Part shown: in pieces, positions 32,642-41,034 of the stretch | Numbering within the stretch: the first letter of the stretch is position 1 | Layout: each line of letters opens with the position of its first letter | Origin: Gemmatimonadaceae bacterium | GTDB taxonomy: Bacteria; Gemmatimonadota; Gemmatimonadetes; Gemmatimonadales; Gemmatimonadaceae | NCBI GenBank assembly: GCA_025934775.1 | Contig: JAICWO010000001.1 | Span: 124,001-188,000, forward strand | Direction: 5' to 3' | Length of the DNA: 64,000 nt | Program-made: the position numbers and the translations under genes | Notes under the pieces: model-generated | The model's input: only the letters and a program-made list of their open reading frames with translations | Database searches by the model: none | Told to the model about the DNA's origin: nothing

Positions 32642-33552
32642 GCGCCGGTGATTCGAGATTACTAATTGCCGCCGCGGCGCTCGCGTGCGTCGGCATCGGC
32701 TGCACCCGCGAGCGCGCGCCCGACGCCTATGGCAACGTGGAAGCGACCGAGGTCGTGGTCGGCAGCCAGGCGACCGGCCAGCTCATCACCTACGCGCCCG
32801 CCGAGGGGAATCAGATTCCCGCCGGCGCGGTCGTGGCGACGGTCGACACGACCGACGTCGCGCTGCAAGTCAGCCAGGCGGCGGCCGAGCAGTCGGCGAA
32901 CGCGTCGCGCGTGACCGAGGTCGCCCGGCAGATCGGCGTGCTCGAGGCGCAGCGTCCGATCGCCGAACGCGACTACGCGCGCACGCGGCGCCTCGCGGCG
33001 GCGCAGGCCGCGACCGCACAGCAGCTCGATCAGAGCGAGCGTGACTATAAAACGCTCATGGCGCAGATCGCCGCGACCGAGGCGCAGCAGCGCACCGCGG
33101 CGCGCAACGCGGCGTCGTCCGCGGCGCGCGTGGCGCAGCTCCGGGACCAACTGCGCAAGAGCCACGTGCTCAACCCCGTCGGGGGCACGGTGTTGGCCAC
33201 GTACGCCAAGGCGGGCGAGTTCGTCCAGACGGGGCAGCCGTTGTACAAGATCGCGAATCTCGACACGATGGAGCTCCGCGCGTACGTCTCCGAGCCGCAG
33301 CTCGCGCAGATCCGGCTCGGGCAGCGCGTGCAGGTGACGGTGGACGCGGGCGGCGCGAAGCGGCCGCTCGGGGGCACCGTGGACTGGATGTCGTCGGAAG
33401 CCGAGTTCACGCCGACCCCGATCGAGTCGCGCGACGAGCGCACGAATCTGGTGTACGCGATCAAGATCCGGCTGCCGAACGAGAACGGGCTCCTCAAGAT
33501 CGGCATGCCCGCCGACGTCGAGCTTCCGCCGCTCACCACCGCGGCGCGATGA
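32638..33552 (+). CDS. Membrane fusion (HlyD/YbhG-type) lipoprotein
   Basis: A 304-residue periplasmic adaptor. The N-terminus has a lipoprotein signal (ALACVGIGC). It contains a biotinyl-lipoyl-like half (GQLITYAPAEGNQIPAGAVVATVD), a long coiled coil at about 75-180, the second lipoyl half (NPVGGTVLATYAKAGEFVQTGQ) and a beta-barrel domain. It links the inner-membrane ABC permeases to the TolC-like duct. Confidence 0.88.
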   Translation: MSAGDSRLLIAAAALACVGIGCTRERAPDAYGNVEATEVVVGSQATGQLITYAPAEGNQIPAGAVVATVDTTDVALQVSQAAAEQSANASRVTEVARQIGVLEAQRPIAERDYARTRRLAAAQAATAQQLDQSERDYKTLMAQIAATEAQQRTAARNAASSAARVAQLRDQLRKSHVLNPVGGTVLATYAKAGEFVQTGQPLYKIANLDTMELRAYVSEPQLAQIRLGQRVQVTVDAGGAKRPLGGTVDWMSSEAEFTPTPIESRDERTNLVYAIKIRLPNENGLLKIGMPADVELPPLTTAAR

Positions 33553-34526
33553 CCACCGGGCCAGCCGCCGGCGCGCCCGTCGTGCAGGCGCAGGGGCTCG
33601 TGAAGCGCTTCGAGACCACGACCGCGCTCGACGGCATGACGTTCGAGATCGGCGCCGGCGAGCTGTTCGGCTTCATTGGTCCCGACGGCGGCGGAAAGAC
33701 GACGCTCTTTCGCATTCTCGTAACGCTGCTCGTGCCCGACGCGGGCTCCGCGCGAGTGCTCGGCTGCGACGTGGTGCGCGACCTCTGGGCGCTGCGGCCG
33801 CGCCTCGGCTACATGCCCGGGCGATTTTCGCTCTATCCCGATCTCAGCGTCGAGGAGAATCTCGGCTTCTTCGCGTCGGTGTTCGGCACCACGATCGCGC
33901 GCGAGTACGATCGGATCGCGCCCATCTACTCGCAGCTCGAGCCGTTCAAGGCGCGCCGGGCGGGCGCGCTCTCGGGCGGCATGAAGCAGAAGCTCGCGCT
34001 CTGCTGCGCGCTCGTGCACCGGCCGGAGATTCTGTTCCTGGACGAGCCCACGACCGGCGTCGACGCGCTGTCGCGGCGCGAATTCTGGGAGCTGCTCGGC
34101 AGGCTCCGGTCGACCGGGCTCACGATCGTCGTCTCGACGCCGTACATGGACGAAGCGCGGCGCTGCGATCGCGTCGCGCTCGTGCAGCGCGGGCGTCTCA
34201 TGGCGATCGACACTCCGGAGGCGATCGCCGCCGCCTTCGACCGGCCGCTGCTCGCGCTGCGCGTCGGCGAGCGGTATCGCGCCATCCGCGCCCTGCGCGA
34301 TTATGAGAATACGAACACCGTCTATCCGTTCGGCGACGTGCTGCACTTCACGGACCGACGGACGGACGCTTCGCCCGAGACGATCGCGCGCGACGCCGAG
34401 GCGTATCTTCGCGGCGCGGGCATCGAGGCCGTGACCGCCAAGCCGATACCCGCCACGATCGAAGACGCGTTCATGGCACGCATGGGCGCGGACGACGACG
34501 CTCCGGGCGAGCGGGGCGCCGCATGA
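33549..34526 (+). CDS. ABC ATPase of the efflux system, first (YbhF N-half-like)
   Basis: A 325-residue ATPase with Walker A GPDGGGKTT, signature LSGGMKQK and Walker B ILFLDEPTTGVD. The DGGGK variant of Walker A is typical of the first nucleotide-binding domain of the YbhF family. A C-terminal extension of about 80 residues follows. In E. coli the two ATPase domains are fused in YbhF; here they are two overlapping genes. Confidence 0.88.
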   Translation: MTTGPAAGAPVVQAQGLVKRFETTTALDGMTFEIGAGELFGFIGPDGGGKTTLFRILVTLLVPDAGSARVLGCDVVRDLWALRPRLGYMPGRFSLYPDLSVEENLGFFASVFGTTIAREYDRIAPIYSQLEPFKARRAGALSGGMKQKLALCCALVHRPEILFLDEPTTGVDALSRREFWELLGRLRSTGLTIVVSTPYMDEARRCDRVALVQRGRLMAIDTPEAIAAAFDRPLLALRVGERYRAIRALRDYENTNTVYPFGDVLHFTDRRTDASPETIARDAEAYLRGAGIEAVTAKPIPATIEDAFMARMGADDDAPGERGAA

Positions 34527-35296
34527 GCGACGAGGTCGCGATCCATGCGTCGGGGCTCACGCGCACCTTCGGCGCGTTCACGGCGGTCGACCACATCAGC
34601 TTCGACGTCGGCGCCGGCGAGGTCTTCGGCTTCCTTGGCGCGAACGGGGCGGGAAAGACGACGGCGATTCGCATGCTCACCGGCCTGCTCGCGCCAAGCG
34701 CCGGCGAGGCGACGGTCGCCGGCCACGACGTGTATCGCGAAACGGAAGCGATCAAGCGAGACATCGGCTACATGAGCCAGCGCTTCTCGCTCTACGACGA
34801 TCTCACCGTCCGCGAGAACATCCGGCTCTACGGCGGGATCTATGATCTCACCGACGCGACGATTCGCGAACGCACGCAACGCATCCTGTCGCGTCTGGGA
34901 TTGCAACACGTCGAGAACACGCTGGTGCACGCGATTCCGCTCGGGTGGAAGCAGAAGCTCGCGCTCTCGGTGGCGCTGCTGCACGAGCCCCGGATCGTGT
35001 TTCTCGACGAGCCCACGAGCGGTGTGGACCCGATCACGCGCCGCCAATTCTGGGAGCTGATCTACGAGGCGTCGCACGGCGGCACGACGGTGCTCGTCAC
35101 CACGCACTACATGGACGAGGCCGAGTACTGCGATCGTGTCTCCATCATGGTGGCGGGGCGCATCGCGGCGATCGGAACGCCGGCGGAGCTCGAGCGCACG
35201 CACGGCGTGGAGTCGATCGACGAGCTGTTCGTGCAGCTCGCGCGGAACGACCCCAACGCGCGAGGCGCGGCGGGCGGAGGAGGCGCCGCGGCATGA
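34523..35296 (+). CDS. ABC ATPase of the efflux system, second (YbhF C-half-like)
   Basis: A 257-residue ATPase: Walker A GANGAGKTT, a signature region degenerated to IPLGWKQK in place of LSGG, Walker B IVFLDEPTSGVD, H-loop TTHYMDEAEYC. The altered signature means one of the two composite ATP sites may be inactive, as in many asymmetric ABC systems. Overlaps both neighbours by ATGA. Confidence 0.88.
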   Translation: MSDEVAIHASGLTRTFGAFTAVDHISFDVGAGEVFGFLGANGAGKTTAIRMLTGLLAPSAGEATVAGHDVYRETEAIKRDIGYMSQRFSLYDDLTVRENIRLYGGIYDLTDATIRERTQRILSRLGLQHVENTLVHAIPLGWKQKLALSVALLHEPRIVFLDEPTSGVDPITRRQFWELIYEASHGGTTVLVTTHYMDEAEYCDRVSIMVAGRIAAIGTPAELERTHGVESIDELFVQLARNDPNARGAAGGGGAAA

Positions 35297-36396
35297 GCGC
35301 GCTCTGGGGTCTCTTGCGCAAGGAGATGCTGCACATTCTCCGCGACCGGCGCACGCTCGTCGTGCTGATCCTGATGCCGATCGTGGAAGTGCTGCTGTTC
35401 GGCTTCTCGATCCGCACCGACGTCACCGACGTTCGCCTCGCGATCGTGGACCCGGCGCCCGACGCGGCGACGCTCGCGCTGCGCAACCGCTTCGCCGCCG
35501 GCGCGCTCTTTCACACCGTCGCCGTGCTCTCGCGCCACGACGATCTCGAGCCGATGTTCCAGACGGACGCGATTCAGCTCGCGGTCGAATTCCCGCCGAA
35601 CTTCGCGCGCACGCTCGCGCGCGGCGGCGCGGCGCAGGTGCACGTCATCACCGACGCCACGGAGCCGAACAGCGGAACCGCGCGCCAGAACTACGTCGCG
35701 GCGGTGATCGACGCGTACCAGCAGTCGCTGCCGGCGCCCACGGGGAGCGTGCGGATCGTGCCCAGCGTGCGCGCACGGTTCAACCCGACGCTCGCGAGCT
35801 CGAATCTGTTCGTGCCCGGCCTGCTCGCGTTTGTGTTGAACATCATCGCCGCGCTGATGACGGCGCTCTCGCTCACCCGAGAGAAAGAGACCGGCACGAT
35901 GGAGGCGCTGCTCGTCTCGCCGCTCCGGCCGTGGCAGATCATCGTCGGCAAGGTCGCGCCGTACCTCGCGATCGGATTCATCGGCGTGCTCGCGGTGCTC
36001 GTCGAGGCGTCGGTGGTGTTCCACGTGCCGATCCGCGGGAGCGTCACGCTCCTCCTTGCCGAAGGCACACTGTTCATCCTCGTCGCGCTGTCGATCGGCA
36101 TCCTCGTCTCGGCGCGCACGTCGTCGCAGCGCGTCGCGATGATGGGCGCGATGCTCGGCACGATGCTGCCGACGCAGATGCTCTCCGGGTTCATCTTTCC
36201 CATCGAGAGCATGCCGCGCGTGCTCCAGTGGATCACGCTCATCGTGCCGGCGCGGTGGTTCGTCACGATCGCGCGCGGGATCATGCTCAAGGGTGTGGGG
36301 ATCGGCTACCTCGCCACGGAGACGCTCGTCCTCGCGGTCATGGCGCTCGTGCTGCTCGTCGCGAGCACGCGGTCGTTCAGCGTGCGCCTCGAATGA
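35293..36396 (+). CDS. ABC-2 permease, first (YbhS-like)
   Basis: A 367-residue ABC-2 permease: one N-terminal helix (LVVLILMPIVEVLLFGFSI), a large periplasmic domain of about 140 residues, then five helices. Motifs EKETGTMEALLVSPLRPWQIIVGK and LSGFIFPIESMP are standard for drug or sodium exporters of the YhhJ/YbhS group. Pairs with the next permease. Confidence 0.88.
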   Translation: MSALWGLLRKEMLHILRDRRTLVVLILMPIVEVLLFGFSIRTDVTDVRLAIVDPAPDAATLALRNRFAAGALFHTVAVLSRHDDLEPMFQTDAIQLAVEFPPNFARTLARGGAAQVHVITDATEPNSGTARQNYVAAVIDAYQQSLPAPTGSVRIVPSVRARFNPTLASSNLFVPGLLAFVLNIIAALMTALSLTREKETGTMEALLVSPLRPWQIIVGKVAPYLAIGFIGVLAVLVEASVVFHVPIRGSVTLLLAEGTLFILVALSIGILVSARTSSQRVAMMGAMLGTMLPTQMLSGFIFPIESMPRVLQWITLIVPARWFVTIARGIMLKGVGIGYLATETLVLAVMALVLLVASTRSFSVRLE

Positions 36397-37613
36397 GCGC
36401 GCCCGGGTCGGGATCGGGCGCCGCGCGGCGCGGCGGCATCCGGCGATTCATCCGCCGCACGCTCGTGCTCGCGCACGCCGAGGTGCTGCACGTGACGCGC
36501 GATCGCGCGACGCTGCTGCAGATCATCGTCATGCCGCTCGTGCAGCTGCTCATTCTGTCGAACGTCGCGACGTTCGCCATTCAGCGATCGCCGGTGTACG
36601 TGGTCGACGACGATCGGACGAGCACGTCGCGCGGGCTCGTGTCGCGGCTTGGCGCATCGGGGCTGTTCGACGTCGTCGGCCGGTCGTCGTCGCCCGACTC
36701 GGCGAACGAAGCGATGCTTCGCGGGCGGATCACGCTGGCGTTGACAATCTCGCACGACTTCGAGGCGGACCTGGTGCGCACCGGCCAGGCGCCCGTCGCG
36801 CTGGACGTGAACACGGAGAAGGGCGCCGCGGCGGGCGTGGTGCAGTCGTACGCGACGCAGATCATCGGCGCGTACGCGCGCGAGATCGCCGCCGGCATGC
36901 ACCCGGTGCCGGCGCTGGCGCTGCGCGACGCCCTGCCGGCCGACGAGCCGCCGCCGATCCGGGGCTTCGGCCGCGTCGACGTGCGATTCCAGGATTGGTA
37001 TAATCCAACGCTCAACTACAAGCACTTCATGGTACCCGGCATCCTCGTGGCGCTGGTCACGATGATCGGCACGCTGCTCACCGCGCAGAACATCGCCCGC
37101 GAGAAGGAGATGGGGACGCTCGAGCAGCTCAACGTCACGCCGATCACGAAGGCCGAATTCATCACGGCCAAGCTGCTCCCGTTCTGGGTGCTGGCGCTGA
37201 TCGATCTGGTGCTCGGGTTGATCGTCGGACGGCTCGTCTTCGGCATTCCGATGCGCGGCAGCGTCGTGCTGCTGCTGGCCGCGGCGGCGATCTACCTCGT
37301 CGTCGCGCTGGCGATCGGCCTCTGGATCTCGACGACCGTCGACACGCAGCAGCAGGCGATGTTCGTGACGTTCTTCGTGATGATGGTCTATCTTCTGATG
37401 AGCGGCCTGTTCACGCCCATCGCGAGCATGCCGCACTGGGTCCAACTGCTCTCGGAGCTGAATCCGGTGCGCCACTTCGTGACGATCGCGCGCGCGATTC
37501 TCGTGAAGGGCGCCGGCCTGCGCGAGATCGCGGCGCCGATGCTCATTCTGACGGTGTACGGGATCGTGGTGTTATTGCTCGCGATCCGGCAGTATCGCAA
37601 GCGGACCGCCTGA
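36393..37613 (+). CDS. ABC-2 permease, second (YbhR-like)
   Basis: A 406-residue paralogue of the preceding permease with the same layout: N-terminal helix, periplasmic domain, five C-terminal helices, and the motifs EKEMGTLEQLNVTPITKAEF and MSGLFTPIASMP. A basic cytoplasmic N-terminus of 30 residues is added. Last gene of the tetR operon; hemB starts 25 bp downstream with its own -10 element. Confidence 0.88.
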   Translation: MSAPGSGSGAARRGGIRRFIRRTLVLAHAEVLHVTRDRATLLQIIVMPLVQLLILSNVATFAIQRSPVYVVDDDRTSTSRGLVSRLGASGLFDVVGRSSSPDSANEAMLRGRITLALTISHDFEADLVRTGQAPVALDVNTEKGAAAGVVQSYATQIIGAYAREIAAGMHPVPALALRDALPADEPPPIRGFGRVDVRFQDWYNPTLNYKHFMVPGILVALVTMIGTLLTAQNIAREKEMGTLEQLNVTPITKAEFITAKLLPFWVLALIDLVLGLIVGRLVFGIPMRGSVVLLLAAAAIYLVVALAIGLWISTTVDTQQQAMFVTFFVMMVYLLMSGLFTPIASMPHWVQLLSELNPVRHFVTIARAILVKGAGLREIAAPMLILTVYGIVVLLLAIRQYRKRTA

Positions 37614-37625
37614 GCCGGCCGCGAT

Positions 37626-37631
37626 TAGCTT
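37626..37631 (+). promoter_or_regulatory. Candidate -10 element, hemB (leaderless)
   Basis: TAGCTT ends 6 nt before the hemB ATG at 37638; no ribosome site precedes the ATG and the -35 is weak. Confidence 0.45.
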
Positions 37632-37637
37632 TCGAGC

Positions 37638-38624
37638 ATGCCACAATTCCCTGCGTATCGCCCGCGCCGGCTCCGCCGCACGGCCGCGCTGCGCCGTCTC
37701 GTCCGCGAGACGACGCTCCAGCCGTCGCAGCTCGTGCTGCCGCTCTTCGTGCGGTCAGGGGCGGGGATTCGGCAGCCGGTCGAATCGATGGCGGGCGTGG
37801 CGCAGACCTCCGTTGATGAAATGCTCGAGGACGCGTCCGAGGCCGCGGGTCTGGGCGTCGGCGGCGTGCTGCTCTTCGGCATCCCGGACCGGAAGGATGC
37901 GACGGGTTCCGAAGCGTGGAACGACGAGGCGCCGGTGCAGCAGGCGGTGCGCGCGCTCAAGCGCGAGCTGCCGGAGCTCGTCGTCATCACCGACGTGTGC
38001 CTGTGCGAATACACGGAGCACGGCCACTGCGGCGTGATCAAGAACGGCGACGTCGACAACGACGAGACGCTCGAGCTCCTCGCGCGCGAGGCGGTGTCGC
38101 ACGCGCGCGCCGGCGCGGACATCGTCGCGCCGAGCGACATGATGGACGGCCGCGTGCGTGCGATCCGCGCCGCGCTCGACGGCGACGGCTTCACGAATAC
38201 GCCGATCCTGAGCTACGCCGCGAAGTTCGCCGGCCCGTTCTACGGCCCGTTTCGCGACGCGGCGGAGTCCGTGCCGCGGTTCGGCGACCGCCGCAGCTAT
38301 CAGATGGACTCCGGCAACGCGGATGAAGCGCTGCGCGAGGTGTGGCTCGACATCGAGGAGGGCGCGGACATGGTGATGGTGAAGCCGGCCGGTCCGTTCC
38401 TCGACGTGATTCAGCGCGTGAAGGCCGAGACCGGCTATCCGCTCGCCGCGTACCAGGTGAGCGGTGAGTACGCTATGATTCAGGCGGCCGCCGACCGCGG
38501 GTGGATCGACCGCGAGCGCGTGATGATGGACTCGCTGCTGGGCATCCGGCGCGCCGGCGCGGACGTGGTGATCACGTATTTCGCGCGCGCGGCGGCGCGG
38601 CTGCTCGCGAGCGGCGCGGCCTGA
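37638..38624 (+). CDS. hemB: Porphobilinogen synthase (delta-aminolevulinate dehydratase)
   Basis: A 328-residue enzyme joining two 5-aminolevulinates into porphobilinogen, the substrate of HemC. The zinc-site cysteines are present at about 121, 123 and 131 ([14 protein letters not shown]), so this is the zinc-dependent type. The Schiff-base lysines lie in [12 protein letters not shown] and [10 protein letters not shown]. Separate from the hemC operon by the efflux operon, with its own promoter. Confidence 0.96.
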   Translation: MPQFPAYRPRRLRRTAALRRLVRETTLQPSQLVLPLFVRSGAGIRQPVESMAGVAQTSVDEMLEDASEAAGLGVGGVLLFGIPDRKDATGSEAWNDEAPVQQAVRALKRELPELVVITDVCLCEYTEHGHCGVIKNGDVDNDETLELLAREAVSHARAGADIVAPSDMMDGRVRAIRAALDGDGFTNTPILSYAAKFAGPFYGPFRDAAESVPRFGDRRSYQMDSGNADEALREVWLDIEEGADMVMVKPAGPFLDVIQRVKAETGYPLAAYQVSGEYAMIQAAADRGWIDRERVMMDSLLGIRRAGADVVITYFARAAARLLASGAA

Positions 38625-38648
38625 TCCGGCGATTCATTCGCGAATTGG

Positions 38649-38654
38649 TATACT
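38649..38654 (+). promoter_or_regulatory. Candidate extended -10 element, ppa
   Basis: TTGG-TATACT, 9 nt before the ATG at 38664; the surrounding sequence is very AT-rich for this genome and the 5' leader would be 2-3 nt. Confidence 0.5.
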
Positions 38655-38663
38655 GATAATATA

Positions 38664-39206
38664 ATGATCAATCTCTGGCGCGATCTTCCGCCGGGCCGCC
38701 ACGCGCCGGAAGAAGTCACGGCGGTGGTCGAGATCCCGTTCGGCAGCCGCAACAAGTACGAGCTCGACAAAGCGACTGGGCTGATGAAGCTCGACCGCGT
38801 GTTGTATTCCGCGGTCCACTACCCCGGCGACTACGGCTTCATTCCGCGTACGCTCCACGAGGACGGCGATCCGCTCGACGTGCTCGTGCTCGTGAAGGAG
38901 CAGACGTTCTCCGGCTGCATGATCGACGTGCGGCCCTTGGGCGTGCTGCGCATGCTCGACCGCGGCGAGCCCGACGACAAGATCCTCGCCGTGCCGCTCC
39001 ACGACCCGTACTACGAGGAGTACTTCGACATCGCCGACATTCCGGCCCACCAGCTGCGCGAGGTGGAGTACTTCTTTCTCACGTACAAGGATCTGGAAGG
39101 AAAGCGGGTGCAGATCCGAGGATGGGAGAAGAGCGAAGTGGCGATGCGAGTGATCGTGGAGTCGATCACGCGGTATGACGAGGTATACCTTACCGTTGGG
39201 CCGTGA
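38664..39206 (+). CDS. ppa: Inorganic pyrophosphatase (family I)
   Basis: A 180-residue soluble enzyme hydrolysing pyrophosphate. Diagnostic stretches: EIPFGSRNKYELDKATG, HYPGDYGFIPRTLHEDGDPLDVLVL with the metal-binding Asp residues, and KRVQIRGWEK near the C-terminus. It pulls pyrophosphate-releasing syntheses forward, including the acetyl-CoA synthetase reaction. Confidence 0.96.
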   Translation: MINLWRDLPPGRHAPEEVTAVVEIPFGSRNKYELDKATGLMKLDRVLYSAVHYPGDYGFIPRTLHEDGDPLDVLVLVKEQTFSGCMIDVRPLGVLRMLDRGEPDDKILAVPLHDPYYEEYFDIADIPAHQLREVEYFFLTYKDLEGKRVQIRGWEKSEVAMRVIVESITRYDEVYLTVGP

Positions 39207-39507
39207 GCTGAGGGCTGAGAGCAAGCCGACAGCCGCAGTTCTCAGCTCGGCTGTTCGCTATCGGCGACAGCTATCAGAGGGATTTGGAAGGGAGTAATGG
39301 GATCGGTGGTCGGCTTCCGGCGGCGGCGTACGCGAGCGGTGGCACGACGGGATCTCGCCACTCGAGCATTGTTTTCGTGATGCCGGCGAACCGGAGTGGA
39401 ACCAGATCCGCGCTCCCATTCAACGCTTCGTTCCGCATTCCTCGGATCGCTGTCGCTGATAGCGAACAGCCGAGCCGGGAACTGGCAGCTCGCTGTCAGC
39501 TCCCGCC
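39207..39507. repeat. Long fold-back element filling the ppa-LiaF spacer
   Basis: No gene is visible in these 300 bases. The segment from CTCAGCTCGGCTGTTCGCTA (39241 on) pairs with the segment around 39446-39480 over nearly 40 bp with few mismatches. Outer GCTGAG/GCTGTCAGC words and an inner pair (AATGGGATC / GCGCTCCCATT) also match, so almost the whole spacer can fold on itself. Confidence 0.8.
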
Positions 39508-40146
39508 CTAATCCTCGTCATCGTCGTTGAGGTACTCCCGACGCCGCACCCGTACCCTCACCTCGGCCATCAGCGCCACGCCGGTCAGGCGAACAACGGG
39601 AAATTGTCCTTCGCGCTCGCCCGGCCTCGGCAGCTCGTCGGCTCTGCTGTTCACGCTCGCCATGATCGCGTGCATGTCGTTGATGACGCGCATGCCTTCC
39701 GGCACGGTGATCTTCACGTTGCTCATCACCGCGCTCACGTGAAGCTCGACCACGCCGGCGGGGAGCACCGCCTGCGTGAGGTCGAGCTTCGTGTCGGCCA
39801 TGATCGCGAGCACGCGCATGCGCTGCGGCACGGCCCAGCGGCCCATCCGGCGCGTCTCGCCCATGATCGCGAGGAGACGCGACTCCTCGCGCGGCGCCAT
39901 GCCGGCGGCGGCGGGTGGCGCGCCACCGGCGGTCCGGCGCGCCACGGCCGCGCCCGGCGCCGGCGGGATTGCGCGAAGATCGGCCGTGATCGCCTCGAGA
40001 TCGGCGAGGCTCGTCGCCTTGTACACGCGCTCGATCCGTCGCTCGAGATCGTCGAGCGACAGATCGTCATTCGCGAAGTGAGATGATAGTTCTTCGATCT
40101 TCTGCTCGCGCGCGCGCGCGAGGGCAGGGACGGGGGCGTCGCTCAT
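39508..40146 (-). CDS. DUF1707 / LiaF-like protein
   Basis: A 212-residue protein: N-terminal DUF1707 (SHOCT-like) region with ELSSHFANDDLSLDDLERRIERVYKATSLADLEAI, an Ala/Pro-rich linker, then a C-terminal LiaF-type beta domain (LAIMGETRRMGRW..., VMSNVKITVPEGM). In Gram-positive bacteria such domains take part in cell-envelope stress signalling. No membrane span is seen here. Acidic tail (DDDED). The start follows an extended -10 by 6 nt. Confidence 0.8.
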   Translation of the reverse strand: MSDAPVPALARAREQKIEELSSHFANDDLSLDDLERRIERVYKATSLADLEAITADLRAIPPAPGAAVARRTAGGAPPAAAGMAPREESRLLAIMGETRRMGRWAVPQRMRVLAIMADTKLDLTQAVLPAGVVELHVSAVMSNVKITVPEGMRVINDMHAIMASVNSRADELPRPGEREGQFPVVRLTGVALMAEVRVRVRRREYLNDDDED

Positions 40147-40152
40147 ACGTCA

Positions 40153-40161
40153 AACATACCA
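40153..40161 (-). promoter_or_regulatory. Extended -10 element of the LiaF-like gene (leaderless)
   Basis: On the minus strand TGG-TATGTT (TATGTT at 40158-40153) ends 6 nt before the ATG at 40146. Confidence 0.5.
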
Positions 40162-40179
40162 GGACGCCCGCGCCTCACG

Positions 40180-40890
40180 TCACGTGATCGGCGCCACGGC
40201 GCCGTGGTCCACCGGTTCCGGCTCGCGCGGCAGGAACAGGCGATCGTAGAGCAGCGCCGCGACGATGCCGCCGAGGAGCGGCCCCACGAAGTACGCCGTC
40301 TGTCCCTCGAAGATGTTCATCGCGAGCGCCGGGCCGAACGAACGCGCCGGATTCATCGAGCCGCCGGTGAGCGGGCCAATGGCGAGAATGCCCGCCGTCA
40401 CCGTGAGGCCGATCGCGAAGCCGCCGACCTTCGGTGCTTTGGGATCGACCGCCGTCCCGAACACCACGAACACGAGGAAGAACGTCGCGATCGCCTCGAG
40501 CGAGATCGCCTGGAGCATGTTGATGTCCGACGAGATCGACTGCCCGCCGAGCCGCGTCGCGGCGACGATGTTCGCGGGATAGAGCACCTTGAGCAGATAG
40601 GCGGCGATGATCGCGCCGCCGAACTGCGCGATCCAGTACACCACCGCCATCATCGGATCGATGCGCCTCGTGACGAGAAAGCCCGCCGTGACGGCGGGAT
40701 TCAGGTGCCCCGAGATCCGCATCGTGGCGGTGACCATGATCGCGAGGATCAATCCGTGCGCGAACGCGATGTTCACCACGGCGACCTGCATCGAGAGCAT
40801 CGGACTCGTGATGATCGTCGCGCCGCCGATGAACACGAGCGCGAACGTGCCGATGAACTCCGCGGCGAAATGGCGCCAGGCGTCTTTCAT
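40180..40890 (-). CDS. Aquaporin / MIP-family channel
   Basis: A 236-residue six-helix channel with both half-helix NPA motifs: LNPAVTAG (about residue 64) and MNPARSFGP (about residue 183). It conducts water or small neutral solutes; the Arg after the second NPA is kept, but whether it is a water or glycerol type was not resolved. The ATG at 40890 is used. The sequence just upstream is the purine-rich fold-back element and lacks a Shine-Dalgarno; the longer track start (40947) would translate the repeat. Confidence 0.9.
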   Translation of the reverse strand: MKDAWRHFAAEFIGTFALVFIGGATIITSPMLSMQVAVVNIAFAHGLILAIMVTATMRISGHLNPAVTAGFLVTRRIDPMMAVVYWIAQFGGAIIAAYLLKVLYPANIVAATRLGGQSISSDINMLQAISLEAIATFFLVFVVFGTAVDPKAPKVGGFAIGLTVTAGILAIGPLTGGSMNPARSFGPALAMNIFEGQTAYFVGPLLGGIVAALLYDRLFLPREPEPVDHGAVAPIT

Positions 40891-40891
40891 T

Positions 40892-41031
40892 GGAGGGAGG
40901 CTGGAGGTTGAAGGCTTGAGGTTGGCGACGGCGCTCGATTGGCGCATTCAAGCTGGCGACTCAGGGCCGGTGCCGCCAGCGGGATTCGATCGTGCACTCG
41001 CCAGCCTCTACTCTCCAACCTCCAACTTCCG
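40892..41031. repeat. Fold-back spacer element, family B
   Basis: Left GGAGGGAGGCTGGAGGTTGA and right CTCTCCAACCTCCAACTTCC (within 40994-41031) are complementary, with an inner pair GGCGCTCGATTGGCGC. It shares the GAGGCTGGAGGTT word with the 9526-9647 element and abuts the aquaporin start codon. Confidence 0.7.
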
Positions 41032-41034
41032 CCC

